DNA of 64,000 nucleotides from Arachis hypogaea (GCF_003086295.3 NC_092052.1:75757559-75821558), one strand, 5' to 3'. Shown: positions 21,293-33,431, counted from the stretch's first letter. A program made the numbers and translations. Notes: generated from the sequence alone by a model not told the origin.

Positions 21293-22636
21293 CATTCAGG
21301 CAAGTTTGACAAAGTTCGTGTTAAAAAAAAGAAAGAAAGTGGATGTTATCAACCCTAACCTTTTTGCGTTCCAACGAGTGTAACATTAGCTATAAAGGTC
21401 CAATTGACATGGTTCCAGTGGCCTTGGAAAGCCAACTTCTAGAGCTTTCCAACGATATATAATAGTCTATACTTTTTATCTGGCATCATGGCGTCAAATG
21501 CCACCAACCCAAGTTTGGCGCCAAGATCACAAGAACCTCCATATTTGCTTCGGCCATCCTGGCGCCAAATGCTAGAAACCCCAAGTTTGGCACTAGGAAC
21601 GTGGAATTGCGTGCATTATTACGTGAACATGGTGTCAAACTTCATTCAGCTCAAGTTTGGCGCTAGAATGCTGATTTTGAAGGGCTTCCGTGTGATCTTC
21701 ACTAAATCTTTTGATTTAATTTAGTTTTTTAAAATTAGTTTTGAATTAGGAAAAGATATTTTTAGGTTTTAGAAATTATATTTTATATTTATGAGGATTA
21801 GATATAAAAGGAGAAGATATTCTGACCTAGGACTACTTCTCCTCTTCCGCACTTTACACTTTTCTCTGCTTGGGTTTCCAAACCATGTGCAACTAAGCCT
21901 CCATTGTTAAGGTTAGGAGCTCTATTTATTTGAATGGATTAATAACTATTGTTTTCTACTTCTTATTAATGCATTGATTTATATTCAAGAATCTGTTTCG
22001 TTCTTCATCCTACGGATTAGAGTGTATTGGAAAATAACTCTTTTCTAAATTGAATTCTTGTTGAATCTTGAAAAGTTATCTCACCTGAATAACAGCTTGA
22101 AACTGAATTCTCATAACTCTATAATTGTCCGAATTTAATGTGATACATGATATATAATCATATCATCTTTGGATCTTTATGGTTTTTTGTGGCTATAAAA
22201 TAAAGTTTGAACTTAAACCCTCTAATTAGATTAAGTGACCAAGGAATTGATGGTTAATTGAGTTAGAAAAGGATTAAATTACCAAGGAATTAGAATCTAA
22301 TCACTTCAAGTTGCTATGAATTAAAATCCTTACAAAATCAAACTGGTTAATAAGAATTGTTAATGTAGAAAAGTAAATATCTCCAAAACCTTAACTATTT
22401 TCTCATATAATTCTCACAACCAATTTACTGTTTGCTTTCTTAACTCTTCTAAATTACTGTTTAATGCTATTTGAACTCAAAATTGTCCTTTTTGCTTGTC
22501 TGACAAAGTGAATCACTCAACCATTATTGTTTGATCCATCAATCCTCGTGGGATCCACTCTAACCCACCTGAGATATTACTTGGTATGATCCGGTGCACT
22601 TGTCGGTTCAGTTGTGGTATTCTAACATCCACACCA
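21293..22636 (+). repeat. Element B 5' LTR, second part
   Basis: It continues the LTR interrupted at 13371, giving about 1480 bp in total, and ends CCACACCA. It has a TATAAAAG box (21803-21810), a TTGGAAAGC...GCTTTCCAA stem followed by TATATAATAG (21427-21470), and CCGG-TGCACTTG-TCGG (22591-22606). Confidence 0.85.
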
Positions 22637-22641
22637 AGTTT

Positions 22642-22659
22642 TGGCGCTGTTGTCGAGAA
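22642..22659 (+). promoter_or_regulatory. Element B primer-binding site, decayed
   Basis: TGGCGCTGTTGTCGAGAA lies five bases after the LTR. It differs from the tRNA-Asp complement by C-to-T and G-to-A type changes, as expected of an old methylated copy. Confidence 0.75.
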
Positions 22660-23005
22660 TTGACTGTGATTAACAACTACCCGTTGTTTGATTACCTAGA
22701 TTAGATAACTTTTCTTTTTCAATTAGTTATCTTTTATTATTAATTTTTTATTTTCATATTCTTTTTCTTTTATTCCTTCAGTTTCATTCCCCTCCCCTAT
22801 TTTCCTTTTCCTTTTTATTTTATTATTATTTAGTTTCAATTTTATATTTAAAAAAAAAACATTCGTTCTCTTTTCTTATAATTATATTCCTTTTAATTTT
22901 TCCTTTCCTTTTATTTTTTTTCTTTTTTTTTCCTTCATGAAAACCCCCCTTTGTTCTTTACTTTCTTTTTCCTTAATTTTAATTTTTCCTTTTTTTCAAG
23001 ATTTG
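22660..23005 (+). other. Element B leader, T-rich
   Basis: A pyrimidine-rich untranslated leader dominated by TTTTC, TTTATT and CCTTT runs. No ORF or other feature. Confidence 0.5.
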
Positions 23006-23309
23006 TTTCTTTCAATTACCTATTTTTATTGTCCTCTGTTTACTTTATCAATTGTTTAGTTTAATTTTATTTTCTAGTTGCTTCACCGGGATTCTCTGCA
23101 TTATGATATTGAGGATCTGCATTTTTCTTGTTTCTTGATTGTTTATCTAGAGGAATAGGGTTTCTTTCGTTTACCTTTTTTTATTGTCCTCTGTTTACTT
23201 TATCAATTGTTTAGTTTAATTTTATTTTCTAGTTGGTTCACCCGGATTCTCTGCATTATTGAGGATCTATATTTTTCTTGTTTCTTGATTATTTATCTAG
23301 AGGAATAGG
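23006..23309 (+). repeat. Tandem duplication of about 150 bp in element B leader
   Basis: Unit 1 (about 23006-23160) and unit 2 (about 23161-23309) share TTATTGTCCTCTGTTTACTT, CTCTGCATTAT and ATCTAGAGGAATAGGG in order. The second unit runs into the gag frame. Unit 1 carries a small duplication (ATTATGATATTGAGG against ATTATTGAGG). Confidence 0.8.
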
Positions 23310-25652
23310 GACAAAAAACCTCTTCTTGACTTTGATCCTGAGATTGAGAGGACTTTAAGAAGGCGTTTATATCAGACTAGAGCTTACAAAGCTACTGAGA
23401 ATCTCAAGGATAATTTTGAGAAAGAAGCTGAAGAAATCACTATGGAGCTAAACAACAACAATGTTGTCATTCCTAATGCTCATAATAATCCTGAGCAACC
23501 TAGAAAGACTCTTGGCTCATACACTACTCCAAACCTAACTTCTATGGTAATAGAATTGTTGTACCTCCTGTGGGTGCTAATAACTTTGAGCTGAAGTCTC
23601 AACTTATTTTCCTGGTGCAATAAAACTGTTAGTTTCATGGACTCCAGCAGGAAGATCCAAACTTATTCATCTATAATTTCCTGTAAATCTGTGATACAGT
23701 GAAGACCAATGGAGTCTATCCTAATATTTATCGGTTGTTGCTCTTTTCGTTTGCTATATGGGACAGGCCAAGCAGTGGCTTGACACACAACCCAAGGAGA
23801 GCTTGGATACACATTAAAAATTGGTCAATAGATTCCTGACTAAATTCAAGCAGAGAGAGAGTGAATCTCTTTATGAAGCTTGGGAGAGGTACAAGCTAAT
23901 GCTTAGAAAATGTCCTCCTGACATGTTTTCAGACTGGATCCAGTTACAGGTCTTTTATGATGAAGTTACTGAGGCTGCCAAAATATCTTTGGATAATTCT
24001 ACAGGCGGATCTCTTCACATGAAAAAAACTCATGAGGAGGCTCTAGATTTGATTGAGATGGTTGCTAACAACCAATATCTGTATTCTTCTAAGAGGACAT
24101 TTGTGAGGAAATGAGTCATAGAATTGGATGCTTTGGACACAAGTCTTGCTTAGAATAAAGCCATGTCTCAACAGATAAATACTATTTCTCAACACTTAGG
24201 TGGATTGCAAGTCTCAGCCATTAATGCCCAAGACACATCTTATGACATGAGTGGTGGCTTTCCTCAAGGTAAGACTTTTTGATTATGGTCAATTTTCCTC
24301 TGAACATGTTAATTATATGGGTGATTCCTACAGAACTCCTAATAATGATCCTTTCTCCAAGACATATAATCCAGAATGGAGGCTTGGAGTGGAGAAATCA
24401 CCCAAATTTTGGATGTAAAAATCAACCACAGAGGCACCAGAATATTAAAAACAATCAGGCCATCAGAATAATTTTAATCAGAGTAATTTTAGCAACAACA
24501 ATCCACCATCCAGTTCTCAAAAGTCCTCTGACTTGGAATATATAGTTGTAGAACTCTCCAAGATACTCTTAGTTTTATGGAGGAAACTAGAGCTTCACTT
24601 AGGAACTTGGAGGTTCAGATGGGTCAAATAGCCAGAAAATTTGCTAAAATTGATCAAACGTCCACCAATTCCTTTCCTAGTAACACAATTTCAAATCCAA
24701 GAAAGGAGTGCAAGGTTATCACCTTGGTAAGTGGACCAGCGACAGGTCAGGAAGCACAAGTTATTTTGGAACCAGTTGAAAAAGAAGCTCCAGAGAAGGC
24801 ACAAGCCAAAGAGAAGCACACCCCAGAGAGGCACCTTGATATCCCTTTTCAGTTGATCTTGGGCAATATCCAGTGAAGCCTAAAGCACCAGAGTACAAGC
24901 CAAAGATGACATATTGTTAGAGGCTTCAAAAGGAGACCAAGGACAAGCAGTTTTCAAAGTTTTGGAAGTCTTTAGAAAGTTACAAATCAATATTCCTTTT
25001 GCTGAGGTTTTGGAGCAAATGCCTCTCTATGTTAAGTTCATGAAGGAGTTGCTATCCAAGAAGAGAACTTTAAAAGGAGATGAGACAGTGGTCATGAATA
25101 AGGAATGTAGAGCCATTACTCAGAGCAAATTACCAAGAAAGATGCAAGATCTGGAAGCTTTCAAATACTATGTACCATTGGAAGTGCAACCTTGAAAAAG
25201 TCTTGTGTGAACTAGGAGAAAGCATCAATTTAAAATCCTTGTCTGTGATGGAGAAGTTGCAAATTAAAGAGGCACAACCAACAAGGATAGCATTACAAAT
25301 GACAAACAAATATCTGAAACATGCACATGGAATAGTGGAGAATGTCTTGGTCAAAATGAGAAAATTTTTCCTCCGAACAGATTTTGTAATTCTTGCCATG
25401 GGGGAGGATGAAAACACCTATATTATCCTAGAAAGACCATTCTTAGCCACTGGGAGAGTTCTAATTGATGTAGAAGAGTGTGAATTAGTGCTTAGAGTAC
25501 ATGATGAGCAACTGGTCTTTCTTGTCTTCAAAAGTACGCATTCAACAGGTGAAGAGGAGAGGTGCATGTAGACTGAGGTTATTGATCCAAACCTTCAAGA
25601 ACCCCCTGATGATGCACAAAAAGATCTACAGCTCAAGCCCCCCATTGGTGAC
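23301..25652 (+). pseudogene. Element B gag-protease, heavily mutated
   Basis: The N-terminus reads RNRDKKPLLDFDPEIERTLRR, matching F gag. Capsid blocks follow (ESLYEAWERYKLMLRKCPPDMF near 23865-23930, and the ETRASLRNLEVQMGQIA coiled region near 24580). Several stops and frameshifts break the frame (for example near 23540, 23622, 23815, 24112, 24875 and 25193). At the protease site (about 25206-25220) CDLGAS is replaced by CELGES, so the catalytic aspartate is lost. The frame is cut at 25652 by element D. Its downstream sequence (DPNLQEPPDDAQ) parallels F, so B is probably also of the pol-deleted kind, but that part lies beyond the window. Confidence 0.85.
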
Positions 25653-26173
25653 TGATGAGCGGATAATTTATACGCTTTTTGGCATTGTTTTTACATAGTT
25701 TTTAGTATGTTTTAGTTAATTTTTAGTATAATTTTATTAATTTTTATGCAAAAATCATATTTCTGGACTTTACTATGAGTTTGTATATTTTTCTGTGATT
25801 TCAGGTATTTTCTGGCTGAAATTGAGGGACCTGAGCAAAAATCTGATTCAGAGGTTGAAAAAGGACTGCAGATGCTGTTGGATTCTGACCTCCCTGCACT
25901 CGAAATGGATTTTCTGGAGCTACAGAAACCCAATTTCTGTGCTCTTAATTGCGTTGGAAACTAGACATCCAGGGCTTTTCATCAATATATAATACTCCAT
26001 ACTTTTCCCGAGTTTTGACGATGCAAACTGGCATTTAAACGCCAACTTCCTGCCCTATTCTAAAGTTAAACGCTAGAAATAGGTTACAAACCAGAGTTAA
26101 ATACCAGAAATAGGCTGCAACCTGGCGTTTAACTCAAAGAGAAGTCTCTACACGTGTAAAGCTCAATGCTCAG
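25653..26173 (+). repeat. Element D 5' LTR, first part
   Basis: It begins TGATGAGCGGATAATTTATACGC, as do the LTRs of G. GTGAC (25648-25652) is the presumed left target duplication; the right copy is outside the window. A TTTAAACGCC/GTTTAACTC palindrome-type cluster lies at 26025-26150. Element E splits it after CTCAG (26169-26173). Confidence 0.88.
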
Positions 26174-27670
26174 TGATAAACCACTATTTTATGGTTTATA
26201 ATGTGTTTAATTGTGTGGTTTTATCATGATCTTTACCCACTTATTCATATAATTAGCATGCATTTATATTTCCTTCCTAAAATTATTACATGATTGAAAA
26301 CTTACTTCCTAGAGACTTTTAATTATGTATTTTAATTCTCCTTTATTCCATTCGATGCCGTGATCTGTGTGTTAAGTGTTTCAGGCTTTATAGGGCATGA
26401 ATGAGTTGGAGATTGGAAAGGAAGCTTGCAAAAATGGAAGGAACACAAGAAATTGAGGAGATGACCAGCAAGAAGTGACGCGGCCACATGGCTCACGCGA
26501 CCGCGCGAAAGAGAGGAAATCGCAGTGACGCGACCGCATGGCTCACACGACAGCGCGGATTGGAATAGCACAAGTGACGCGGAGGCGTGGACAACGCGCT
26601 CGTGTGGCAGGGCAAAACGCCGAATGATGCGGCCGCATGAATGACGCGATCGCGTGATGTGCGTGATCTGCATAATCTGCAGAATTCGCTGGGGGCAATT
26701 TTGGGCCCTTCTTTGACCCAATTCTCGGCCCAGAAAAGCAGACTAGAGCCAGAGAACATGCAGGAACCAACAACAACATTCATTCTACACAATTTTAGTT
26801 TTTTCAGATCTAGTTTTACTCCTCTTCTAGGTTTTCTCTCTACACATTCATAGTTCTTAGGATTTTATTTCTATTGCTTTTTGCATTGGGATATTGAGAA
26901 GAGTTATTACCTCATCAAGACTTCGTCATTCTAGTTCGTTTTCTTTACTTGGCTCTACTCTTCCATGTCCTTTAATTTACTCAATTTTACTATTGGATTA
27001 TTTTAGAATTTATTAATACAAGGATTACTTTTATTTTTAATTGATTTCTTTGATTTTTATTTATTATGTCTTTCTTTAATTCCCTTTCCTATGTTATGAA
27101 TTTTGCAGTCACAATGAGTGAGTAGTTCCCTAACTTGATGGGGAGTTGATTGAAAGGAACCCTTGAGTTGGAATGCTCAAAAGAAAAAATTATAATTGGG
27201 TTTATTGTTGGATTGCCCTCTAGTCACTGACACCAATCCCTTTCAATTGAGTGGGTTGGAACTTGTGAATAGAAGTAGCATTCCAACTTGTTTGACTTTC
27301 CCTTACCTAGTAAGGGATAACTAAACAAGACAACCTACAATTATCAATTAATCTTGAGAGTATTTTAACAAGAATAGGGCTTCCAACTAATCTACTCCCA
27401 GTCAAGGCTTTTATTTAATTTATTTAATTTCTCTAATTTAATTTCCTGTTTATTCAACTCAAACATTTTTTTTGAAAACATCTGATTAATAAAATAGCAC
27501 ACCTTTCTGCAACTCGTTGGGAGACAACTTGGGATTCATACTCCCAGTATTTTAATTTTAATTTTTTTGACACCCTTCTAAATTGATAAGCGGATTTCTG
27601 GTTGGTTAAGAACTATACTTGCAACGCATATCTTATAACAATTCTTGACTCGCCCATTTCCGCAACGTCA
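26174..27670 (+). repeat. Element E 5' LTR
   Basis: 1497 bp. It carries an ACGCG(A/G)CCGC-type palindrome array at 26478-26665, then GGGGGCAATTTTGGGC. It is 49 bp longer than the 3' LTR because of an extra array segment near 26508-26556. Confidence 0.9.
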
Positions 27671-27675
27671 ATTTT

Positions 27676-27693
27676 TGGCGCCGTTGCCGGGGA
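27676..27693 (+). promoter_or_regulatory. Element E primer-binding site (tRNA-Asp)
   Basis: TGGCGCCGTTGCCGGGGA, a perfect complement of the tRNA-Asp 3' end, five bases after the LTR. Confidence 0.92.
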
Positions 27694-27784
27694 GTTGCAA
27701 TAGAGTACTAAGTTATTGATTGGAATTTATTTATTTGCATTTTATTTTATCTTGCTACTATGAGTTGCTTGTTTCTTTCGTTAG

Positions 27785-29592
27785 ATGACGCGTTCACTTC
27801 CTGATCCAAGCTTGCCAGTATTCAATCCTGAGATTGAAAGAACTATTTCACGAATAAGGCAAGCTCGGCGTCGGTTAGTCCTCTCTGAGGGCGGATCTGA
27901 AACGTCATTTGAGGAAGAAACCAGCCCCCGTTCTACTGATTTGGTTGATTTATGTGTAGGTGACATGGCAGCACCTAGGAGAGTTACTATCCAGGAGGCT
28001 GGAGCCCCTGATTTTACAATGCAACTGTTTCAAGCGCATCACCCAGCGGTGGCTACAGACTTTGAAATAAAGACTGCACTGCTCAATTTGATTCCCAAGT
28101 TTCATGGCTTACCTGCTCAAGAGCCTATCAAGCACCTGAGAGATTTTCAAGCAGCCTATTCTACTGTCAGGCATGATGGTGCAGATGAAACTTCAATTTT
28201 GTTGAAAGCTTTCCCATTATCTCTTGAGGAAAAGGTAAGAGAATGGTACTACACTCAACCCGTAGCAACTGTATCCAACTGGGATACACTTAGAAGAGAA
28301 TTTTTGGAAAAGTTCTTTCTGGCTGAAGTTACTGATAAACTGAGGAAAGACATTTCCATGATTGTTCAGGACAAATCCGAGACTCTCTATGAATACTGGG
28401 AGCGCTTCAATAATCTTCTGGAAGCATGCCCTCACCATATGATTGACAAGATAGTGTTACTCGGTTACGTCACAAAGGGCATGAGGCCCCAAGATAAGAC
28501 CACATTGGAAAGTGCTAGCAATGGGTCTATGAAAATGTACAAAACCACTGATGAGGCTGGAAATTGATCAGCGACTTAGCTGAATCTACTCAGAATCACA
28601 GGCAGAAACAAGGCCGTTCAAAAATCATTGCAGAAGTATCCTCTAGCAGAGAGACTGCTGCTCTAACTCAGAGTATCTGTGAAATGACCAACTTGCTGAA
28701 GCAGATGCAATTGAATCAACAAGTTCAGCAAGCTCAACCTTCTCCACCACAGCAAAGCCAACAGTTAGTCCCACAGAGAGTTTGCGGAGTCTGTGCTGAT
28801 TATAGCCATTATACTGATGAATGTCCGCAGCTCCAGCAGGAAGACAACACCGTGACAGCCACTCATAACTTCTATGACCGCCCCAACCAAGGGTACAATC
28901 AAGGTGGCAATTACAGCCATGGATGGCAGGACAATTCTAACCAGAATTGGAGGGACAACAACAACAGAGGAGGCAGAGACAATCAGAGAAATCAGAGGTG
29001 GAATAATAACAATAACAGGCAGCAGAACCAGAACCAGCCTTACAGAGCACCTCACCTGAGGCAATCCCAAGGACCACAGAATACCCAACAGCAGACCTCT
29101 CAATTTACTTATCCTTCTTCATCTTCTAATGACGACTTACTACAATCTATTGATCGGAGACAATAGACCATGGAAAATAACCTTTATGCTACACTAAATG
29201 GTCTGAACTCTACTTTGCAAGCTCTTGTCTCACAGATTGGATCAATGAATAACTCCAATAACCAACCTTTGAGCTCCAGTGAAATCCCCTCTCAACCATT
29301 ACCCAATCCAAAGGGTGGCATTAATGCCATCACCCTAAGGTCCGGAACCACACTGCAGGAGAGGAATCAGGAGGAGCCAAGCCCACCAGAACACGCCTCA
29401 GCTGAAGAGGTAGTGGAAATAGAAGATGTTGAAGAGGAAGAGGACATACAGGACATGGCTGAAAAAGAAGAAATTCAACCACAGGAGGAAGCACCACAGG
29501 CACAGACACTGCAGAAGACACCACTCCCATTCCATTTCCACAACTTGCAAGGAAGCCCAAGAAGCAGCTGGAACCTGATCCCAAAATGGTAG
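27785..29592 (+). pseudogene. Element E gag
   Basis: It starts MTRSLPDPSLPVFNP at 27785. The capsid region runs to about 28560 and includes ETLYEYWERFNNLLEACP. A one-base loss near 28560 shifts the frame; the second frame (28564-29166) carries a CCHC zinc knuckle CGVCADYSHYTDEC (28783-28824) for nucleic-acid binding and a Gln/Asn/Arg-rich tail. After TAG 29164-29166 the same frame continues to 29592, where another shift near 29530 misplaces the link to the protease frame. Only this gag in the window has a recognisable zinc knuckle. Confidence 0.88.
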
Positions 29593-30359
29593 AGATATTC
29601 AAAAAGGTTGAGGTAACTGTTCCTCTTTTTGATGTTATTCAACAGGTACCTAAATATGCAAAGTTTCTAAAAGATTTATGTATACATAAAGACAAAATTA
29701 ATGAATTAGAAACTATTCCTTTAGGAAGTTCCATATCTACTTTAATGGGATGTTTACCTGAAAAGTGTAGTGACCCAGGTCCATGTATGATTAATTGTAC
29801 TATTGGTGGTGTAGTATTTTCTGACTGCATGTGTGATTTAGGAGCATGTGTGAGTATAATGCCTTTGTCTATATATGATATTTTGAGGCTCCCTCTCTTA
29901 AAAAGGTCGGCAGCTCGTTTTGTGTTAGCAGATAAAAGCATTATTACAGTGGCTAGAGTTGCTGAAGATGTATTAGTGGGCATTAAGGGGCTCACATTTT
30001 CCACTGATTTTTATATCCTGGAGATGCTCCAAAATGACTCAGAGAAGCCGTCATCAATCCTACTCGGAAGACCATTCCTGAAGACCTCGAAGTTCAAATT
30101 AGATGCTTTTTCAGGAACATACTCTTTTGAAATAGATGGCCGAGTAGTAATCTTCAATCTGAATGGAGTTATGAAGCATCCTCCAGAGGATCATTCTATC
30201 CTCCAGTGTGACATTATAGATGAAACCGTGGCTGAAGTTCATCAGGAGGAATTTGAAGAGAAGTACATAGGACAAGGTCCAAGTGTGGGGACATTCTCAA
30301 AGGACAATGACAGTGCTTTACCACCAGCTCCAGACAACCCAGAGCCTGACCATGATTAG
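29586..30359 (+). CDS. Element E retropepsin-like protease
   Basis: An open frame of 257 codons. The active site appears as CDLGAC (29832-29849), the plant variant of DTGA, after INCTIGG. The later ILLGRPFL block (about 30058-30080) is the second conserved strand/flap signature of these aspartic proteases. It would cleave the Gag-Pol polyprotein as a dimer. The ATG at 29586 is internal; in the intact element this would be part of a longer gag-pol frame. Confidence 0.85.
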   Translation: MVEIFKKVEVTVPLFDVIQQVPKYAKFLKDLCIHKDKINELETIPLGSSISTLMGCLPEKCSDPGPCMINCTIGGVVFSDCMCDLGACVSIMPLSIYDILRLPLLKRSAARFVLADKSIITVARVAEDVLVGIKGLTFSTDFYILEMLQNDSEKPSSILLGRPFLKTSKFKLDAFSGTYSFEIDGRVVIFNLNGVMKHPPEDHSILQCDIIDETVAEVHQEEFEEKYIGQGPSVGTFSKDNDSALPPAPDNPEPDHD

Positions 30360-31307
30360 AAGTTAGAATTAAAACCCTTCCTCCATACCTCAAATATGCT
30401 TACCTTGAAGACGAGCAGAAGTTTCCAGTTATCATTGCATGGGAACTCACTTCTCAATAGGAAGAGCAGTCACTTAGTGTGCTGAGGAGGCACAAGAAGG
30501 CAACTGGTTGGAGTTTGGCAGACATAGTAGGCATCAACCCTCAAGTCTGTGAGCATAGGATATTTTTAGAAAAGGGAGCAAGACCTGTCCGTCAACCCCA
30601 GAGAAGACTGAACCCCACTATCTTAGAGGTTGTCAAGAAGGAAGTGACCAGACTACTGGAGGCAGATATCATCTACCCCATTTCAGATAGTGAATGGGTA
30701 AGCCCAGTACAAGTGGTGCCCAAGAAGTCTGGAGTCACTACAGTGAAGAATGAGCACGAAGAACTCATGGCAACTAGAGTTCAGAACGCCTGGAGGGTCT
30801 GCATTGACTACAGACGCCTCAACCAGGCCACTCGTAAAGATCACTATCCTCTTCCATTCATTGATCAAATGCTGGATCGCCTGTCAGGTAAATCACATTA
30901 TTGTTTTTTAGATGGTTACACAGGTTATTTCTAGATTCATATAGCTCCTGAGGATCAGGAAAAGACCACTTTTACATGTCCTTTTGGGACTTATGCTTAC
31001 AAGAGAATGCCATTTGGCTTATGCAATGCACCAGCTACCTTCCAAAGGTGCATGATGGGTTTTTTCTCTGATCTTATTGAGGACTGTATGGAAGTTTTTA
31101 TGGATGATTTTAGTGTATATGGCGATTCCTTCAGCCTTTGCTTAGATGGATTATCTAGAGTATTAGATAGATGTGTCAGTACAAACCTTGTATTAAATTT
31201 TGAAAAATGTCACTTTATGGTAAAACAAGGTATTGTACTAGGACATGTTGTGTCTAATACTGGCATTTCTGTAGATCCAGCAAATGTGGATGTTATTTCT
31301 AGTTTAC
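30360..31307 (+). pseudogene. Element E reverse transcriptase, N-terminal part
   Basis: After a shifted linker (30360-30478) the frame from 30479 carries RT blocks: HRIFLE, QRRLNP, YPISDSEWVSPVQVVPKKSG, WRVCIDYRRLN, then PFGLCNAPATFQRCM and the catalytic VFMDDF (about 31088-31105). TAG at 30932-30934 replaces the Gln of GYFQI. The frame is cut at 31307 by element F and resumes at 50559. The duplicated TTTAC (31303-31307 and 50554-50558) shows the original join, which keeps the reading frame. Confidence 0.92.
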
Positions 31308-31635
31308 TGGTGCGGTATTTTACAACCACACTTACTAACCGGCAAGTGTACCGGGTCGTACCAAGTAATACCTTACGTGAGTAAGGGTCGATCCCACGAG
31401 GATTGATGGACTAAGCAACAATAGTGTTTGATAGACTTAGTTAGACAAACAAAAATTGCTGTTGAGATGCAGTATAAAAAACATTAAACAATATCAAAAA
31501 TATTGAAGAAGGGCAAGTAATTAAGTAGGGAATAAAATATGGAGAAGATAGTTAAGGTTTCAGAGTTATCTATTTTTCCGGATTAATTTTTCTTATTAAC
31601 TATTTTAATCATGTAGGATTTAATTTATGGCAAAC
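31308..31635 (-). repeat. Element F 3' LTR, first part (U5 side)
   Basis: It starts TGGTGCGGTATTTTAC on the plus strand, as does the other LTR at 49153. It contains CCGG..CCGG and CCTTAC-GTGA-GTAAGG hairpins within the first 75 bases. It is interrupted by G after CAAAC and continues at 42612. Confidence 0.9.
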
Positions 31636-33308
31636 TGATGAGCGGATAATTTATACGCTTTTTGGCATTGTTTTTAGTATGTTTTTAGTAGGATCTAGTT
31701 ACTTTTAGGGATGTTTTCATTAGTTTTTATGTTAAATTCACATTTCTGGACTTTACTATGAGTTTGTGTGTTTTTCTGTGATTTCAGGTATTTTCTGGCT
31801 GAAATTGAGGGACTTGAGCAGAAATCAGATTCAGAGGTTGAAAAAGGACTGCTGATGCTGTTGGATTCTGACCTCCCTGCACTCAAAGTGGATTTTCTGG
31901 AGCTACAGAACTCGAAATAGCGCGCTTCCAATTGCGTTGGAAAGTAAACATCCAGGGCTTTCCAGCAATATATAATAGTCCATACTTTGGCCAAGAATAG
32001 ACGACGTAAACTGGCGTTCAACGCCAGCCTTCTGCCCAAATCTGGCGTCCAGCGCCAGAAAAGGATCCAAAACCAGAGTTGAACGCCCAAACTGGCACAG
32101 AAACTGGCGTTCAACTCCACAAATGGCCTCTGCACGTGCAACACTCAGGCTCAGCCCAAACGCATACCAAGTGGGCCCAGGAAGTGGATTTATGCATCAA
32201 TTACTTACTCATGTAAACCCTAGTAGCTAGTTTATTATAAATAGGACCTTTTACTAGTCTTTTAGACAATCTTTGGTCTCAGTTTTATTCCATTGTTCAT
32301 CTTAGGAGACTATTGATCTCGTTTAGGGGGCTGGCCATCTCGGCCATGCCTAGCCCTTCACTTATGTATTTTTAACGGTAGAGTTTCTACACTCCATAGA
32401 TTAAGGTGTGGAGCTCTGCTGTTCCTCAAAGATTAATGCAAGTACTACTATTTTCTATTCAATTCATCTTATTTCTCTTCTAAGATATCCATTCGCACCC
32501 AAGAACGTGATGAAGGTGATGATTATGTGTGACGCTCATCATCCTTCCCCCTTATGAACGCGTGCCTGACAAACACTTCTGTTCTACATGAATTAAGCTA
32601 GAATGAGTATCTCTTAGATCTCCTAACCAGAATCTTCGTGGCGTAAGCTAGAATGATGGCGGCATTCAAGAGAATCCGGAAAGTCTAAACCTTGTCTGTG
32701 GTATTTCGAGTAGGATTCAATGATTGAATGACTGTGACGAGCTTCAAACTCGCGATTGTTGGGCGTTAGTGACAGACGCAAAAGGAGGGTGAATCCTATT
32801 CCAGCATGATCGAGAACCGACAGATGAATAGCCGTGCCGTGACAGGGTGCGTGAGCATATTATTCACTGAGAGGAGGGGATGTAGCCACTGACAACGGTG
32901 ATGCCCTTGCATAAAGCCAGCCATGGAAAGGAGTAAGACTGATTGGATGAAGATAGCAGGAAAGCAGAGGTTCAGAGGAACGAAAGTATCTCCATTCGCT
33001 TATCTGAAATTCCTACCAATGATTTACATAAGTACCTCTATCCCTATCTTATTAATTATTATTCGAAAACACCATTATCCATTTATATCTGCCTGACTGA
33101 GATTTACAAGGTGACCATAGCTTACTTCATACCAACAATCTCCGTGGGATTCGACCCTTACTCACGTAAGGTATTACTTGGACTACCCAGTGCACTTGCT
33201 GGTTAGTTGTATCGAAGTTGTGACAATTATGTATTAAGATCAAAGCACCAAGCTTTGGAGCCATTACCAGGGATTGTTCGAGCCTGGACATCACAATTTC
33301 GTGCACCA
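31636..33308 (+). repeat. Element G 5' LTR
   Basis: It starts TGATGAGCGGATAATT and ends TTCGTGCACCA. TATAAATA box at 32236-32243. A GGCGTTCAACGCCAG-type palindrome cluster is at 32008-32120. Near the end are CCTTAC-TCAC-GTAAGG (33156-33171) and CCAG-TGCACTTG-CTGG (33187-33202). The last 60 bases include a decayed primer-site copy (33254-33272) preceded by its own AGCACCA LTR end. Confidence 0.93.
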
Positions 33309-33314
33309 AGGTTT

Positions 33315-33332
33315 TGGCGCCGTTGCCGGGGA
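33315..33332 (+). promoter_or_regulatory. Element G primer-binding site (tRNA-Asp)
   Basis: TGGCGCCGTTGCCGGGGA lies six bases after the LTR end. It is a perfect match to the tRNA-Asp 3' end complement. Confidence 0.92.
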
Positions 33333-33413
33333 TTGTTTGAGTTCTCGGCAAGCTTTTGGTCCGGTAACATCAGTGCCATATTCCCTTTTGATCCGGCAAC
33401 AGCACCAAGTTTT

Positions 33414-33431
33414 TGGCGCCGTTGCCGGGGA
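33414..33431 (+). promoter_or_regulatory. Second, duplicated primer site in element G leader
   Basis: A second perfect TGGCGCCGTTGCCGGGGA lies 99 bases after the first, again preceded by GCACCAAGTTTT and followed by TTGTTTGAGT. The intervening segment also has shortened GGTCCGGTAACA and ATCCGGCAACA versions. It is likely a tandem duplication of the LTR-end/primer region. Confidence 0.85.

Noticed and set aside
28765..29103. Antisense hydrophobic frame across element E gag
   Set aside because: It is the complement of the Asn/Gln-rich gag tail, which always yields Val/Leu/Ile-rich antisense frames.
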